NCBI RefSeq assembly: GCF_900111745.1
Contig: NZ_FOIJ01000003.1
Span: forward strand, 496,001 to 560,000
Source of the DNA: Stigmatella erecta
GTDB lineage: Bacteria > Myxococcota > Myxococcia > Myxococcales > Myxococcaceae
Direction of reading: 5' to 3'
Length of the DNA: 64,000 bases
The position numbers were made by a program, and so were the translations under genes. Below the pieces are notes generated by a model. It was not told where the DNA came from, did not search any database, and was given only the letters and a program-made list of their open reading frames with translations. Below are positions 37,821 to 47,551 of the stretch, piece after piece. The stretch's first letter is position 1. Each line of letters begins with the position of its first letter.

Positions 37821-38480
37821 TCAGTACATATAGGCGGCGGGAGCGGCCTGGCTGGTGAAGAACGAGGGGAAGACCGCCGTGAACTTGGTGAAGCCCCTCG
37901 CGGGACCATCACACAAAGACGTCTCCCTGGGCTCACTCGCCTGATAGAAAAAGATCGCGTTTCCGCCAAACCTGCCCTGAACCACCAAGGTCGAGTGATT
38001 GTGGATGGTCAGTTGCTGCGCCACGGCCACGCCCCCGCCCCCCGCCGTGCACTGAGGGGTCAAACCGGCGCCACTCAACCGGACACTCCTCAGGGTGGCC
38101 AGGGTTGCCGGATCGAGAAGACTGAGTTGGGTGGACTCCCCTCCATACCCGTGGGAATACCCTCCATTCGAATAGGCAATCACAAGCCCCGCGGAGTCTG
38201 CGGCAATCGCGACGTCTGGCTGCGCCTGCGACGTGGTCAGCCTGAAGGATACCGGCTCCAGCTGGCAAGTGCCTGAAGCATCCGCCTCGCGCCGGAAGGA
38301 AGCATAGTAATCGGACGAGAAGGGAGGGTATGGCGGGACATACGTATCCTGCTCGACCACGAGCGAGTACTTGCAGCCATTCCATGTGGTGGAGACTTCC
38401 TTGATGAACCTGACGTCCGCCCACGCCGGCGAACTCAGAACAGCCACGGCTCCCAACGCAAGCTTGCCCATCCAATGCAT
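37821..38480 (-). CDS. Secreted hypothetical protein (219 aa)
   Basis: A Sec signal peptide (GKLALGAVAVLSSPAWA) precedes a 190-residue domain rich in Ser, Gly, Tyr and Thr. Several Cys residues (WNGCKYSL, SGTCQLEPV, TPQCTAGG, ETSLCDGP) could form disulfides. No family is recognised. It looks like an extracellular beta-rich protein. ATG at 38480 has GGGAGG nine bases upstream. Confidence 0.7.
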   Translation of the reverse strand: MHWMGKLALGAVAVLSSPAWADVRFIKEVSTTWNGCKYSLVVEQDTYVPPYPPFSSDYYASFRREADASGTCQLEPVSFRLTTSQAQPDVAIAADSAGLVIAYSNGGYSHGYGGESTQLSLLDPATLATLRSVRLSGAGLTPQCTAGGGGVAVAQQLTIHNHSTLVVQGRFGGNAIFFYQASEPRETSLCDGPARGFTKFTAVFPSFFTSQAAPAAYMY

Positions 38481-38718
38481 GGTGTAGACCTCCCGGTGTG
38501 CCTTCCACGGTGAGGGTGCAAACTTTACAGAGCGGTGTCGAGAAAAACATGTGCCTGAAGTCACAAACCCCTGTGTATGGGATTGAGCCGCTCCCTGACA
38601 CAGGGGCCTACAGACGGCGGTGACGCAATGCGAAACCGCCACGAAGGGGCCCAGAAAGGGCGGCCGAGCCAGTCGCAACGTTCCGTGTAAGATGCGTGCC
38701 CCTCCGCCAAGGACTCAC

Positions 38719-39519
38719 ATGCACCGTCTCTGGACCCTCGCTGTCATGTTGCTGGTGTTGCGCGTTGCCCTGCCGGCCCCGGCCCACGCCGATGGGCTCG
38801 GCCACATCCCCTATGGGGACAATTGCTGGGGGGGCACCCCGGACGCCGACCGGGACGGGCTCGCCGACGCGTGCGAGTACCAGCTCGCCTATGGCTTCAT
38901 GCCGCTCTTCTGGTTCGACAGCGGAGAGAGTGGCCATGCCCGGCGGCCCTACTACGCCGTGAAGAGCACCAGCTTCGCCACCCGCACGGTGCAGATCCTC
39001 TACCTGGACACCTTCTTCGACGACACCGGCGTCACCACCGGGCACGACGGCGACCCCGAGTTTCAAATCTTCGAGGTGCACTACTCCGGCGGCCGGTGGT
39101 ACCTCGATTGGGCCTATCTGTCCGCCCATCGCAAGAGCAGCTGCGACTCCTCGGCCTGGTACTCCTACAGCCAGCTCGAATACGACACGGCGAGCGACGC
39201 CCGCAATGGCTACCGGGGCTGGCCGGTCCTCTACGTCGCCGAGGACAAGCACGCCACCTACAACACCCTGAGCACCTGCGACCAGGGCTGCCTCCTCCAG
39301 GACTACTGCAGCCGCCATACCTCGCAGTTCCTCGACCCGGCGGACCGGCTCGTCTCCCGGAACGTGGGCTCGACGACGGTCCAGTTGATCAACTCCGTCA
39401 CCCTCAATGGCAAGACCGAGCGTCTGCTCGATGATGCGCCGTTCAAGGGATGGGATGACCAGTGGTACCGGCCCAACTCGGAAGGGTACGGCCGCCACCT
39501 GAAGGACTTCGGGTTCTGA
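38719..39519 (+). CDS. Secreted hypothetical protein with a Ca-type Asp motif (266 aa)
   Basis: A signal peptide ([21 protein letters not shown]) is followed by [19 protein letters not shown]. This is a DxDxDG-type calcium-binding loop like those in thrombospondin type 3 or EF-hand repeats. The rest, about 220 residues, is Tyr/Trp/Asp-rich ([11 protein letters not shown], [25 protein letters not shown]). It resembles uncharacterised extracellular myxobacterial proteins; no enzymatic motif is evident. AAGGA precedes the ATG at 38719. It runs with the following PKD gene, 6 bp apart. Confidence 0.68.
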   Translation: MHRLWTLAVMLLVLRVALPAPAHADGLGHIPYGDNCWGGTPDADRDGLADACEYQLAYGFMPLFWFDSGESGHARRPYYAVKSTSFATRTVQILYLDTFFDDTGVTTGHDGDPEFQIFEVHYSGGRWYLDWAYLSAHRKSSCDSSAWYSYSQLEYDTASDARNGYRGWPVLYVAEDKHATYNTLSTCDQGCLLQDYCSRHTSQFLDPADRLVSRNVGSTTVQLINSVTLNGKTERLLDDAPFKGWDDQWYRPNSEGYGRHLKDFGF

Positions 39520-39525
39520 CGCCGG

Positions 39526-40794
39526 GTGAGCAACGCCTCCTCCAGTCCCCCAGGCCCTCGCAACCCCCGGGCGCGCCTCGCTTGGCTGGGGGCAGGAACC
39601 GTAGCGCTCGTGCTGGCCCTCCTCGCCGGATGGCCCAGGACGGACGGAGAGGCACCGGTCCCCACCCCGGCGGAGCGCGGCCCTGCTGCCCCGGAACGGC
39701 CCTCTCCCAGCCCCCTGGCTCCTCCACGCGCCTCGGCCGTGCCCGCCAGCACGCCTGGAGATGCGCTCGCCAAGGCCCTCGGCGAGGAACGGGTGCAACT
39801 GCCTTCCAGCGTCAGGGTCGAGCGCATCGAGCAAGACCGGGCGTGGGTCTGCGCGGGCGAAGTCATGGGCCTGTCCGCCCACCTGGGCGGCGTGCCCGAG
39901 CCCGGCGCGGTCTTCCGCTGGGTCTGGCCGGCCGCCGCGGGCCAGGCCGAGCTACACCCCGGCCTCACCCTTCAGTGGAAGGCGCCCCCCGAGGCGGGCA
40001 AGTACCCCGTGCGATTCCAGGTGTGCAGGGATCTGGGCGGACGGCGTGTCGGGGTGCTGGCCGAGCGCGAGCTCGACCTCGAGGTCCGCCCGTGCGGCGA
40101 GGACGCGGGCCAGCAGCAAGAGCCCCTCCACATCGGCGTCACGCAACGGGGGCCGGGGACCTTCACCTTCCAGGCGCTGTACCGGGGGGACGAGCCCGTC
40201 TCCACGTACACCTGGGACTTCGGCGATGACGCCCGGTCCACCACGGCCGAGCCCAGCCTCACCCACACCTATGCGCTCGCGGGCCTGGGCGCGCAGGAGA
40301 CCCGGAGCTTCACCGTCAAGCTCCAGGCCCGCCTGGAACGCGGCCTGCGCCTGGAGGCCACCGCGTTCGTGCTCACGCGCGGGCAACCCGCCCCCAGCGA
40401 GCTGCCCACCGCCGAGCTCCAGGTTTCCCGCTGGAAACCTCGCCCCGGGGGAGCCGGTTGGCAGAGCGACGTGGTGGTGCGTGCCCCGGACGGCACGGAC
40501 CTGACGTGGGAGCGCCTCGAGCGCGTGTCCGTGCCCTGGGAAGGCGAAGCACGCATCGACACGCGGGCCTGGCGGGAGCGGGTCCACGTGGAGGAGGACC
40601 TGGGACACGGCGGCTTCCGGGGCCATGTGACGGTGAGCCCCTCCGAGGCTGGACCGGAGATCAAACAGCTCCTCGACTTCCTGTACGGCCGCGACGCGGC
40701 GGGACAGGAGGTGGTGGTGTCCTGGAGCCCGTTCAAGCGCGAGCCGCCCGCGGACTCGCCCCAGGCCCCAGGGCCACCTCCTGTGAAACCCTGA
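39526..40794 (+). CDS. Membrane-anchored PKD-domain protein (422 aa)
   Basis: A single N-terminal transmembrane segment (LAWLGAGTVALVLALLAGW) anchors a long Pro/Ala-rich stalk. Residues 200-275 contain a PKD-like Ig domain with the signature TYTWDFGDDARSTTAEPSLTHTY. Flanking regions also look like beta-sandwiches. PKD domains mediate protein or carbohydrate contacts at cell surfaces. The gene starts with GTG six bases after the stop of the previous gene, so the pair is probably one operon. Confidence 0.78.
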   Translation: MSNASSSPPGPRNPRARLAWLGAGTVALVLALLAGWPRTDGEAPVPTPAERGPAAPERPSPSPLAPPRASAVPASTPGDALAKALGEERVQLPSSVRVERIEQDRAWVCAGEVMGLSAHLGGVPEPGAVFRWVWPAAAGQAELHPGLTLQWKAPPEAGKYPVRFQVCRDLGGRRVGVLAERELDLEVRPCGEDAGQQQEPLHIGVTQRGPGTFTFQALYRGDEPVSTYTWDFGDDARSTTAEPSLTHTYALAGLGAQETRSFTVKLQARLERGLRLEATAFVLTRGQPAPSELPTAELQVSRWKPRPGGAGWQSDVVVRAPDGTDLTWERLERVSVPWEGEARIDTRAWRERVHVEEDLGHGGFRGHVTVSPSEAGPEIKQLLDFLYGRDAAGQEVVVSWSPFKREPPADSPQAPGPPPVKP

Positions 40795-40803
40795 CCCCGG
40801 TGG

Positions 40804-42948
40804 CTACCGGTGGCTCGTGGGGTGCTCGGCGGTCAGCGGGATTTGCCCCTTGAACAGCCGGTTGATGTCCCCCGCCAGCCGCAAATAGAAGTCCGCGGAC
40901 ACGGAGACGCCATCCGCGTCCAGGGTCAGGAAGTACTGGCTGGAGGGCGCCATGGAGCTGTTCTCCGCCGCCTTGGCGATGGCCGTGCCCTCGTCGTACT
41001 CGTCGAACATGGCCACGTAGCCGGTCGAGATGCCCACGCTCTTGAGGTCATACGCCTGGCGCCACATGAAGTCGCCGTGCAGCCGGGGGATCTGGTTCTG
41101 GGGTCCACCGTGCAGGTTGTACCAGGAGAACCCCGGCCACATGACCGCCTGATAGGCGATTCCGTTCTGCTGCGTGTAGGCGAAGTCCGGCTGCCACTGA
41201 TTGCGCATGTAGTGGTCCGCGCCGTCGATTCCCCCGAAGCGGCCGACGAACCAGGGGGAGATCATGTCCAGGGACTTGTAGACATTCTCGAAGCCCGTCC
41301 GCGAATCGTTCGTCCCCGTGCGCCAGTAGGTGGGCACGCCGCCAATGACATAAATGCCCTGACCCTTGAACCAGTTGATGATGTCCGTGGCCTCGGCGGC
41401 CGTCCCGGGACGGTCGGTGAAGCCAATGCCCCAGATGCAGACAACAATCTTTCCATTCTGCCGGGCGTACGCGGAGGACGACGTCAACCGCATGGCATTG
41501 ACCACGTTGGCCGTCCAGTCGTACTTGACGGCGTTCACCCAGTTGCTGGGGTCCATGCCGGTGATGTCATACATGACATAGAACTTCCGGCCGTAGGCCT
41601 CCGCCGCGTTCTTCACCTTCACCGCGACGCTGTCGCGGTTGGTCCGCCAGCCGTCCGGGGTGGTGCTCGCGCTGGCCCCGAAGCGCTGCAGCGCGGCGCC
41701 GTCGATGTTGTAGGTCTGCATCCACTCGAAGTGCTTGTTGACGGTCTCCGGATCATACGAGGAGAAGAGCCTGGCGGGCTGCCCATTGCCCAGGTTCCCC
41801 AGGTTCGTCGAGTACAGCTTGGTGTACTCCCGGAGGTCCGGATAGAGATCGAAGTTGACGTTGGAGTTGGGCGTGGGCGCGCTGCTGTTCTTCGACCAGT
41901 GAATCCAGCCATTGTTGGGAGACCCATCCCCGGCCGCGTTGAACCAGCCCTGATACCCGGCGAACAGCTTCCCGACGACGTCTCCGCCGCTGGCCGCCGC
42001 CGCCGAGAACTTGAACCAGCTCACGTTGAAGAGGCCGCCCGAGCCACTGCCCGTGAACCGCAGGTACAGGGTGTGCACCCCGCTCACGCTGTTGATGGCG
42101 CACGTCCGGGTGACCCAGGTCTGCCAGCCGCCCGTGGCCGGGACAGGACAGGTCCCCGCGAGCGTCCCCGTCTCCCCATCGAGCCGGACCTCGATGTTGC
42201 CCCCGGCCCCCGCGCTGGCGGTGCGGGCCTCGAAGGTGGTGGCGCCACTTCCGAAGTCCACGTTGTTGAAGGCGATGAAGTCCCCGTTGTCGATGAAGGC
42301 GACATTCTGGCCCCCCTCGCTGGAGGCCTCCAGCTGCGTGCCCGACTGGCTGTCATGGCTTGAAGCCGCCGTCTGGTTGAAGGCGGACCGGTTGACCGTG
42401 GGCGCGGAGCCGTACACCTCGAACTCCGAGACCTGGCCTCCCGTGGCGCCCGAATTGGCCGTGACATTCACCCTCACGTACCGGGCGCTGACCGCCGTGA
42501 AGTTCAAGGTGACCGTATTGGTGCCCGAACTGAACGTGTACGTGGCGGGGGCGAGCACCTGCGTGTAGGTGACATCGTCGGTGCTCCTCTGCACGGACAG
42601 GGTCTGCGTGCGGGTGCCCCAGGACGGCGGCAGCTTGAGCACCACCTGGTTGACGCTGTTCGCGCTGCCCAGATCCACCCGGAGCCAGTGGGGATAGGCG
42701 TTGGCCGCCCCCTCCCAGTACGTGGATGTGTTTCCGTCGTTCGCGTTCGCGGCGGTGTAGACCTGGGTGTAGCTGCCCGCCGTGATGCCCTGGGCGCCGA
42801 GCCTCAGCGGGAGCGCGTGCTCCCCCAGCTCCGGCGCCAAAGACAGGCTGTCCTCGGGAACACACGCCAGCGCTCCCAACAACAAGCCCCCCATCCCCAA
42901 CATGACGCCCCAGCGGTGTCTCTTGCCCTTCGTGACATTCAAACGCAC
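40804..42948 (-). CDS. GH71/99-like glycoside hydrolase lipoprotein with two carbohydrate-binding modules (714 aa)
   Basis: A lipoprotein-type signal ends in LLGALAC. An F5/8C (CBM32-like) domain comes first, with ANDGNTSTYWEG and YVRVNVTANSGATGGQVSEFEVY. A CBM6-like domain follows (SEGGQNVAFIDNGDFIAFNNVDF, then GGLFNVSWFKF). The C-terminal 380 residues look like a GH71/GH99-type endo-glycosidase barrel: FAGYQGWFNAAGDGSPNNGW, FYVMYDITGMD, VAMFDEYDEGTAI. It probably cuts a mannose- or glucan-containing polymer. GTG at 42948 is preferred because AAGGAG lies six bases upstream. Confidence 0.82.
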   Translation of the reverse strand: MRLNVTKGKRHRWGVMLGMGGLLLGALACVPEDSLSLAPELGEHALPLRLGAQGITAGSYTQVYTAANANDGNTSTYWEGAANAYPHWLRVDLGSANSVNQVVLKLPPSWGTRTQTLSVQRSTDDVTYTQVLAPATYTFSSGTNTVTLNFTAVSARYVRVNVTANSGATGGQVSEFEVYGSAPTVNRSAFNQTAASSHDSQSGTQLEASSEGGQNVAFIDNGDFIAFNNVDFGSGATTFEARTASAGAGGNIEVRLDGETGTLAGTCPVPATGGWQTWVTRTCAINSVSGVHTLYLRFTGSGSGGLFNVSWFKFSAAAASGGDVVGKLFAGYQGWFNAAGDGSPNNGWIHWSKNSSAPTPNSNVNFDLYPDLREYTKLYSTNLGNLGNGQPARLFSSYDPETVNKHFEWMQTYNIDGAALQRFGASASTTPDGWRTNRDSVAVKVKNAAEAYGRKFYVMYDITGMDPSNWVNAVKYDWTANVVNAMRLTSSSAYARQNGKIVVCIWGIGFTDRPGTAAEATDIINWFKGQGIYVIGGVPTYWRTGTNDSRTGFENVYKSLDMISPWFVGRFGGIDGADHYMRNQWQPDFAYTQQNGIAYQAVMWPGFSWYNLHGGPQNQIPRLHGDFMWRQAYDLKSVGISTGYVAMFDEYDEGTAIAKAAENSSMAPSSQYFLTLDADGVSVSADFYLRLAGDINRLFKGQIPLTAEHPTSHR

Positions 42949-43231
42949 CTGAGTCTCCTTGCCGTGAACAGCCAATAAACCATTATTTCCATGATTTCAT
43001 GGAATCAAGCAATAACGGGTTCTGTTCACCGGATGACGCAGTGCGAAGCCAAGCGATCCCAGAATTCACAGAAAAAACTCGTGCAGTCCCTGCCTTGGCC
43101 GGTCTAAAAGATGTCACCCCCTCCGCCTCTCCGCCTGGCGCGGCACCGGAAGTGTACGAGCAGTCCCCAGTGGCCGCAGATGAAGCCATCGCCCGGCATC
43201 CCTCTCTCACCCACTGAGCCCTCAGGTCTCC

Positions 43232-44548
43232 ATGGCAACCCTGCTCTTCACGCCCTTCCCTGGCCGTGGCCATATCCACCCCACGCTCAAGCTGGCCCGG
43301 GAGTTGCGCGCCCGCGGCCATCGCGTGGTCTACGCGGGACCGCTCGACTCACGGGAGGTCATCACGAAGGAGGGAGGAGAATTCATCCCCGTGATGGAGG
43401 AGCAATTCCCCGCGGGCAGCTTCGCCCCCTTCGCCGCGCCCACGCTCCGGGAACACCTCTCGCAGGTCCGCCTGTTCGTACGCCGGGCGGAGCGCGCCCT
43501 TCAGGCCATCGAGGCGGGCGCGCTGGACAGCCTCTTCGAGCGCGTGCGCCCGGACCTGCTGGTGTGCGATCCCCTGCTGCCCTACCCGGCCCTGGTGGCC
43601 CACGGCCTGAAGATTCCCACCCTCGCCTTCAATACCAACGTTCCCCAGCCGCTGATCTACCCCTTCCTGACGGACCCGAACATCAGCCGCTTCTTCTGGA
43701 TGCGCGCGTGGCTCATCCGCACGGGGTTCGCCATGCTGGCGATGCTGGGCCTGACGCTGCGGCTGGGGCCGTACAACAAGCGGATCGCGCGCCGGTATGG
43801 CTACCCCGTGGAGTCCCTGGCCACGGAGCCTGAATACCTCGTCCGGGGTCTGCCGGAGATGATCCTCGCGCCCCGTGAGTTCGCCGAGCCGCCGGGCCCC
43901 GTGAAGTCGCAGTACCTCTTCGTGGGGCCAGGCATCGACCTGGAGCGCTCCGAGCCAGACTTCCCCTGGGAGCGGCTGGCGCAGGACAAGCCCCTCGTTC
44001 TCTTCTCCATGGGCAGCATGGGGGGCTACAGCCGCACGCTGGAGAAGCGGGTGCTGGACGCGGTGGCCGAGGCGGCGAAGGCGCGGCCTCAATGGCAGTT
44101 CGTCCTGGCGGTGAACCCCACCCATGAGACCACGCCCTTCGACGGCGTGGCCCCCAACGTGGTCGCGGTGAAGTACGCCCCCTTGCTCCAGCTGCTCCCG
44201 CGCGCCGCCGTGAGCATCACGCATGGCGGCTTCAACACCGTGAAGGAGTGCATCCACTTCGGCGTGCCCATGGTGGTGGTGCCCCTGGCCTATGATCAGC
44301 CCACCGTGGGGCGGCTGGTCGAGCGCAAGGGGCTGGGCGTTGTCTGCCCTCCCAAGACGCTGACGTCGGAGATCCTGCTGCGGCAGCTGGACCTGCTGGT
44401 GGGAGATCCGGCGCGGCGCGCCGCCATGACCACCATGCGCGACTGCTTCCACCAGCGCGAGAAGGACAACTCCGCCGCGGATGCCGTCGAGCAACTCCTC
44501 CAGGCGCGGCCAGGCGCTCCCGGCAAGGGCCTTCAGCAGGTGTCCTGA
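43232..44548 (+). CDS. MGT/UGT-type GT1 glycosyltransferase (438 aa)
   Basis: The GT-B fold is evident: N-terminal LLFTPFPGRGHIHPTLKLARELRARGH, C-terminal nucleotide-sugar block FSMGSMGG and the family signature ITHGGFNTVKECIHFGVPMVVVPLAYDQPTVGRLVE. It resembles macrolide glycosyltransferases and related UGT enzymes that glycosylate small hydrophobic acceptors with UDP-sugars. The acceptor is unknown. No signal peptide is present. It converges with a polysaccharide lyase gene 1 bp after its stop. Confidence 0.88.
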   Translation: MATLLFTPFPGRGHIHPTLKLARELRARGHRVVYAGPLDSREVITKEGGEFIPVMEEQFPAGSFAPFAAPTLREHLSQVRLFVRRAERALQAIEAGALDSLFERVRPDLLVCDPLLPYPALVAHGLKIPTLAFNTNVPQPLIYPFLTDPNISRFFWMRAWLIRTGFAMLAMLGLTLRLGPYNKRIARRYGYPVESLATEPEYLVRGLPEMILAPREFAEPPGPVKSQYLFVGPGIDLERSEPDFPWERLAQDKPLVLFSMGSMGGYSRTLEKRVLDAVAEAAKARPQWQFVLAVNPTHETTPFDGVAPNVVAVKYAPLLQLLPRAAVSITHGGFNTVKECIHFGVPMVVVPLAYDQPTVGRLVERKGLGVVCPPKTLTSEILLRQLDLLVGDPARRAAMTTMRDCFHQREKDNSAADAVEQLLQARPGAPGKGLQQVS

Positions 44549-44549
44549 G

Positions 44550-45905
44550 CTATTGCCGGACGGTCAGGTTGTCGAAGGCACCCGCGTTGTTCTTGGTGCC
44601 GACCCCCACCTTGCCCCCGGTAAAGGGGGCGTCCGTCACCTGGGCCTCCAGGAAGCCATTCCGGTACACCTGGACGCGGCTGCCGGTCCGGATGACCTTG
44701 ATGTTGTAGACGGTGCCCGCGGTGATGGCCCCCCCGAAGTCCGCCAACTGCGTGAGAATCCCATTCTCGTATTTGAGAATGCCGTGCGTGTTCGCGTCGT
44801 TGCTCTCGTTGAAGCTGGCGAACGTGTAGTTGCTCGAATCCCGGTAGTTGAAGACGACGGCGAAGTCATCCCAGACTTCCGCGGAGGCCGGGACGCTGGC
44901 ATCCACCGTGTACTCGAAATCCCCCGTCACCGCCGTGTTGTGGACCCGGATGTTGCCCAGGCTCTGGCCCACCGGAGGCACCGCGCTGGTGAGCGTCAGT
45001 TGCCCGCCGGTCACCGCCCACGTCCCGCCGGACACCGTGGTGAAGCGGGTGTTGGCCGCGCTGAAGTCCTCGCTGATGACGGCGGTGGGCGGGGACGGGT
45101 TGCCCCGGGGCGCGACCTCGGCATAGCTGGAGTTGGCGTCTCCGACCCGGACCTCGTCGTGATACATGGTCCGCGACGGGATGGCCGTGTTCTTCCACTC
45201 CCAGCGATACAGCCCGATCTTCAGATAGCCCGGCCGGATGTCATTGTAGATGTTGCCCCCCATCTGGTCGCCCACGAGCTGTCCATTGACCCAGTACTGG
45301 GTCCGGCCGCTGCTCGTATAGGAGAACTGGGCCTTGATGACCACGTCCACCCATTGCCCCTTGAGGAGCGGCGTGGTGGCGACGGTCGCGATGCCCTCGG
45401 GAGTATTTCCCACCGTGCACGCCTTGGAGTCATACCGCCGGACGAGTTTGACCGTGTTGCCCTGGGCATAGAGGGCCAGGTACGGGCTGCGCCACGTCTC
45501 GCAGGCGTCCGGGAACTCGTGAAGCTGCCAGATGACTTCGCCCGTGGACGGATCATCCACCCAGTCCGCAGGGATGTAGTAGCTGAAGCCGTACCAGAGC
45601 GTCTGCCCCGCCTTGCCCCCCAGGCCGTTGTCCTTCACCGTCTCGGCGCGCCAGGCGCTGCCGCCGAGGTCTCGCTCGGTCTGAAGCACCGTCACCTTCT
45701 GGGCGTAGGCCCCGCCGCGCGCGAGGGCGGACTGCGTCCAGATTTCGCCGCTGTGGCCTTCCACGCTGCCGTACTGCGAGAAGTTCCCCGTCTCGTAGTC
45801 ACCCTTGAACAGCTCGGCGGCCCCAGCGCTCGCGGTGAGACCACACACTAGCCACAGCCCTGCGGCGCGACTGGCCACGGCCACCTTCCCGCTCGTTCGC
45901 TTCAT
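44550..45905 (-). CDS. Secreted polysaccharide lyase (heparin lyase I / alginate lyase-like) (451 aa)
   Basis: A signal peptide (RAAGLWLVCGLTASAGAA) precedes a jelly-roll lyase domain (residues about 30-270). Typical strands are GDYETGNFSQY, WYGFSYYIPADWV, GEVIWQLHEFPD, QWVDVVIKAQFS and the product-side MYHDEVRVG. The C-terminal 180 residues (ISEDFSAANTRFTTVSGGTWAV...VQVYRNGFLEAQV) form a LamG-like second jelly roll. The exact substrate (glucuronan, heparin-like or alginate) is not decidable. Extracellular polymer degradation fits the predatory context. Confidence 0.8.
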   Translation of the reverse strand: MKRTSGKVAVASRAAGLWLVCGLTASAGAAELFKGDYETGNFSQYGSVEGHSGEIWTQSALARGGAYAQKVTVLQTERDLGGSAWRAETVKDNGLGGKAGQTLWYGFSYYIPADWVDDPSTGEVIWQLHEFPDACETWRSPYLALYAQGNTVKLVRRYDSKACTVGNTPEGIATVATTPLLKGQWVDVVIKAQFSYTSSGRTQYWVNGQLVGDQMGGNIYNDIRPGYLKIGLYRWEWKNTAIPSRTMYHDEVRVGDANSSYAEVAPRGNPSPPTAVISEDFSAANTRFTTVSGGTWAVTGGQLTLTSAVPPVGQSLGNIRVHNTAVTGDFEYTVDASVPASAEVWDDFAVVFNYRDSSNYTFASFNESNDANTHGILKYENGILTQLADFGGAITAGTVYNIKVIRTGSRVQVYRNGFLEAQVTDAPFTGGKVGVGTKNNAGAFDNLTVRQ

Positions 45906-45971
45906 GATCCTCTCCCGGTGTGAGCTTCGATGCCCACAAATACCAGGATTTCGAGGAAAAATAACGAGACC

Positions 45972-47432
45972 TTACAAACGGGTGCTTCCGCCCACCCGCT
46001 TCTTCGGGCTCGCGGAGGGCGTCAGGAAACCGGGCTGATCCACCAGGCAGCGCATCGCCCTCCCGGCAAGCGTCTCCAGCCGGTGGATGAAGCCGAAGTC
46101 GTGCTCGTCGCCCGCCTCGTGCGCCAGCTCATGCAGGATGATGCCGAGCGTTTCCGGATCCAGCGGATCATCCAGCCGCACCTGGCCCCGCACGTTCACC
46201 CGCAGCAGGTGCCGCTCGCGGTCGTATTCCGCATCCACCCGGGCGCTGGGGTCACGCACCTTGCGCTCGAAGAACTCCACCCCCACCTCCCGGCCGGTGA
46301 GCTCCCGCGACAGCCGGCGCACCAGCTCCACGAGGTGCTGGGCGCGGGCACCGGGGTGCACCAGGACGTCCCGCGGAGGCCCCTCCATCCGCTCCACGTA
46401 CGCGTCCGCGGACTCCACGAGGGTCTCGAGCTGCTCCAGCGCGGAGAGCGGCATCCCCCGCAGGTCCACCACCTTCGCCCCGAGCTGACGCGCCCGGTCA
46501 TCCACCCGGGGCCCCACCGACAGCACCGCCCGGGCCGGCAGCACCTTCGCCACATAGGCCTCGAGCGCTTCCGGGCCGAGGGAGAAGTGCGCCAGCACCT
46601 CGGTCACCCACGCCCCCGACAACTCCTGGCGGGTCAGCTCGGGCGCCATCGACTCAAGGAGGATGGCCGCCAGCGTGCGCTTGTAGGCATCCCTCGCCGC
46701 ATCGCGCTCGGCCGCCAGCGGAATGCGCTGCTGCACATCGACATGCCACGGAAGGTGATGCGCCTCCACCGGCAGGCCCAGCTCGAAGAGGTGCGGCGTC
46801 TCGCCAGGGCGCGGGTGGTAGAGGTCCACCCGGGCCGCCCGCTCGGTGTACCGCTCCACCCCATGGTGCAGCTCCACCGTCTCCAGCAGGCAGTCCTGCA
46901 GCGAGTCCTTCGCACGCGGAGGACGGACCGCACGCCCGTTGATGACCAGCTCCACGCCCGGAGGGGGGATGGTGAGGCGCAACAACTGGACGGCCGCCTC
47001 GCGCTCGCGGACGCCCGTGCGGCGGAAGAGCCGCAGGCACGTGCCCACCTGGCGCGTATTGGGTTTCACATGGCGTCCGGCGCTGTCGAAGACGAGCGTG
47101 CGCCCCACCGTCTCCACCTCGGCGTGGTCGCTCGCGGCGATCATCTCCTTCAGGCCACGGCCCTTGCGGCCCCGCCACGTGGGCGGCGTGTCCTTCTCCC
47201 CGAGGAAGACGGTGAAGGCGAACTCGTCGCGCGCCAGCCCCGTGGGGGCGTCGTCCTCGATGCGGACCTCGTCCTCCGCCAGGCGCACCTTCACCCGGCG
47301 GGCCCGCTGATCGAACGCGTTCTGCAGTGCCTCGCGCACGAGCTGACCGAGCGGCCGGGCGCGATTGGAGCGCCGCCAGCCCTCTTCCGACAACTCGAAC
47401 CACTCCGAACGGCCGCCCCGGCCCTGGCTCAT
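45972..47432 (-). CDS. GHKL-ATPase / HExxH metallopeptidase-like fusion (486 aa)
   Basis: Residues 25-110 carry a GHKL (HSP90/MutL-type) ATP-binding fold: N-box LVREALQNAFD, G1 box VRIEDDAPTG and G2 box GRKGRGLKEM. The middle 250 residues are unassigned. The C-terminus has HELAHEAGDEH (His about 434, 438 and 444), a zinc-peptidase-like HExxHxxxxxH motif. Morc/Hsp90-like ATPases joined to a metalloprotease motif are unusual. It might sense or act on a folded partner using ATP. Start codons GTG at 47435 and ATG at 47432 share a GGGAG ribosome site. Confidence 0.75.
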   Translation of the reverse strand: MSQGRGGRSEWFELSEEGWRRSNRARPLGQLVREALQNAFDQRARRVKVRLAEDEVRIEDDAPTGLARDEFAFTVFLGEKDTPPTWRGRKGRGLKEMIAASDHAEVETVGRTLVFDSAGRHVKPNTRQVGTCLRLFRRTGVREREAAVQLLRLTIPPPGVELVINGRAVRPPRAKDSLQDCLLETVELHHGVERYTERAARVDLYHPRPGETPHLFELGLPVEAHHLPWHVDVQQRIPLAAERDAARDAYKRTLAAILLESMAPELTRQELSGAWVTEVLAHFSLGPEALEAYVAKVLPARAVLSVGPRVDDRARQLGAKVVDLRGMPLSALEQLETLVESADAYVERMEGPPRDVLVHPGARAQHLVELVRRLSRELTGREVGVEFFERKVRDPSARVDAEYDRERHLLRVNVRGQVRLDDPLDPETLGIILHELAHEAGDEHDFGFIHRLETLAGRAMRCLVDQPGFLTPSASPKKRVGGSTRL

Positions 47433-47551
47433 CACGGCTCTCCCCGTCCCGGGCTCCCGCGAATACCTGCACCGCCGCGGGACAGCCGGACCCAGAAGAA
47501 CACCGGGGAACGCGGGACTCTTCCCGCCCCCTCAGGCAGCTCCGGCGGCCC

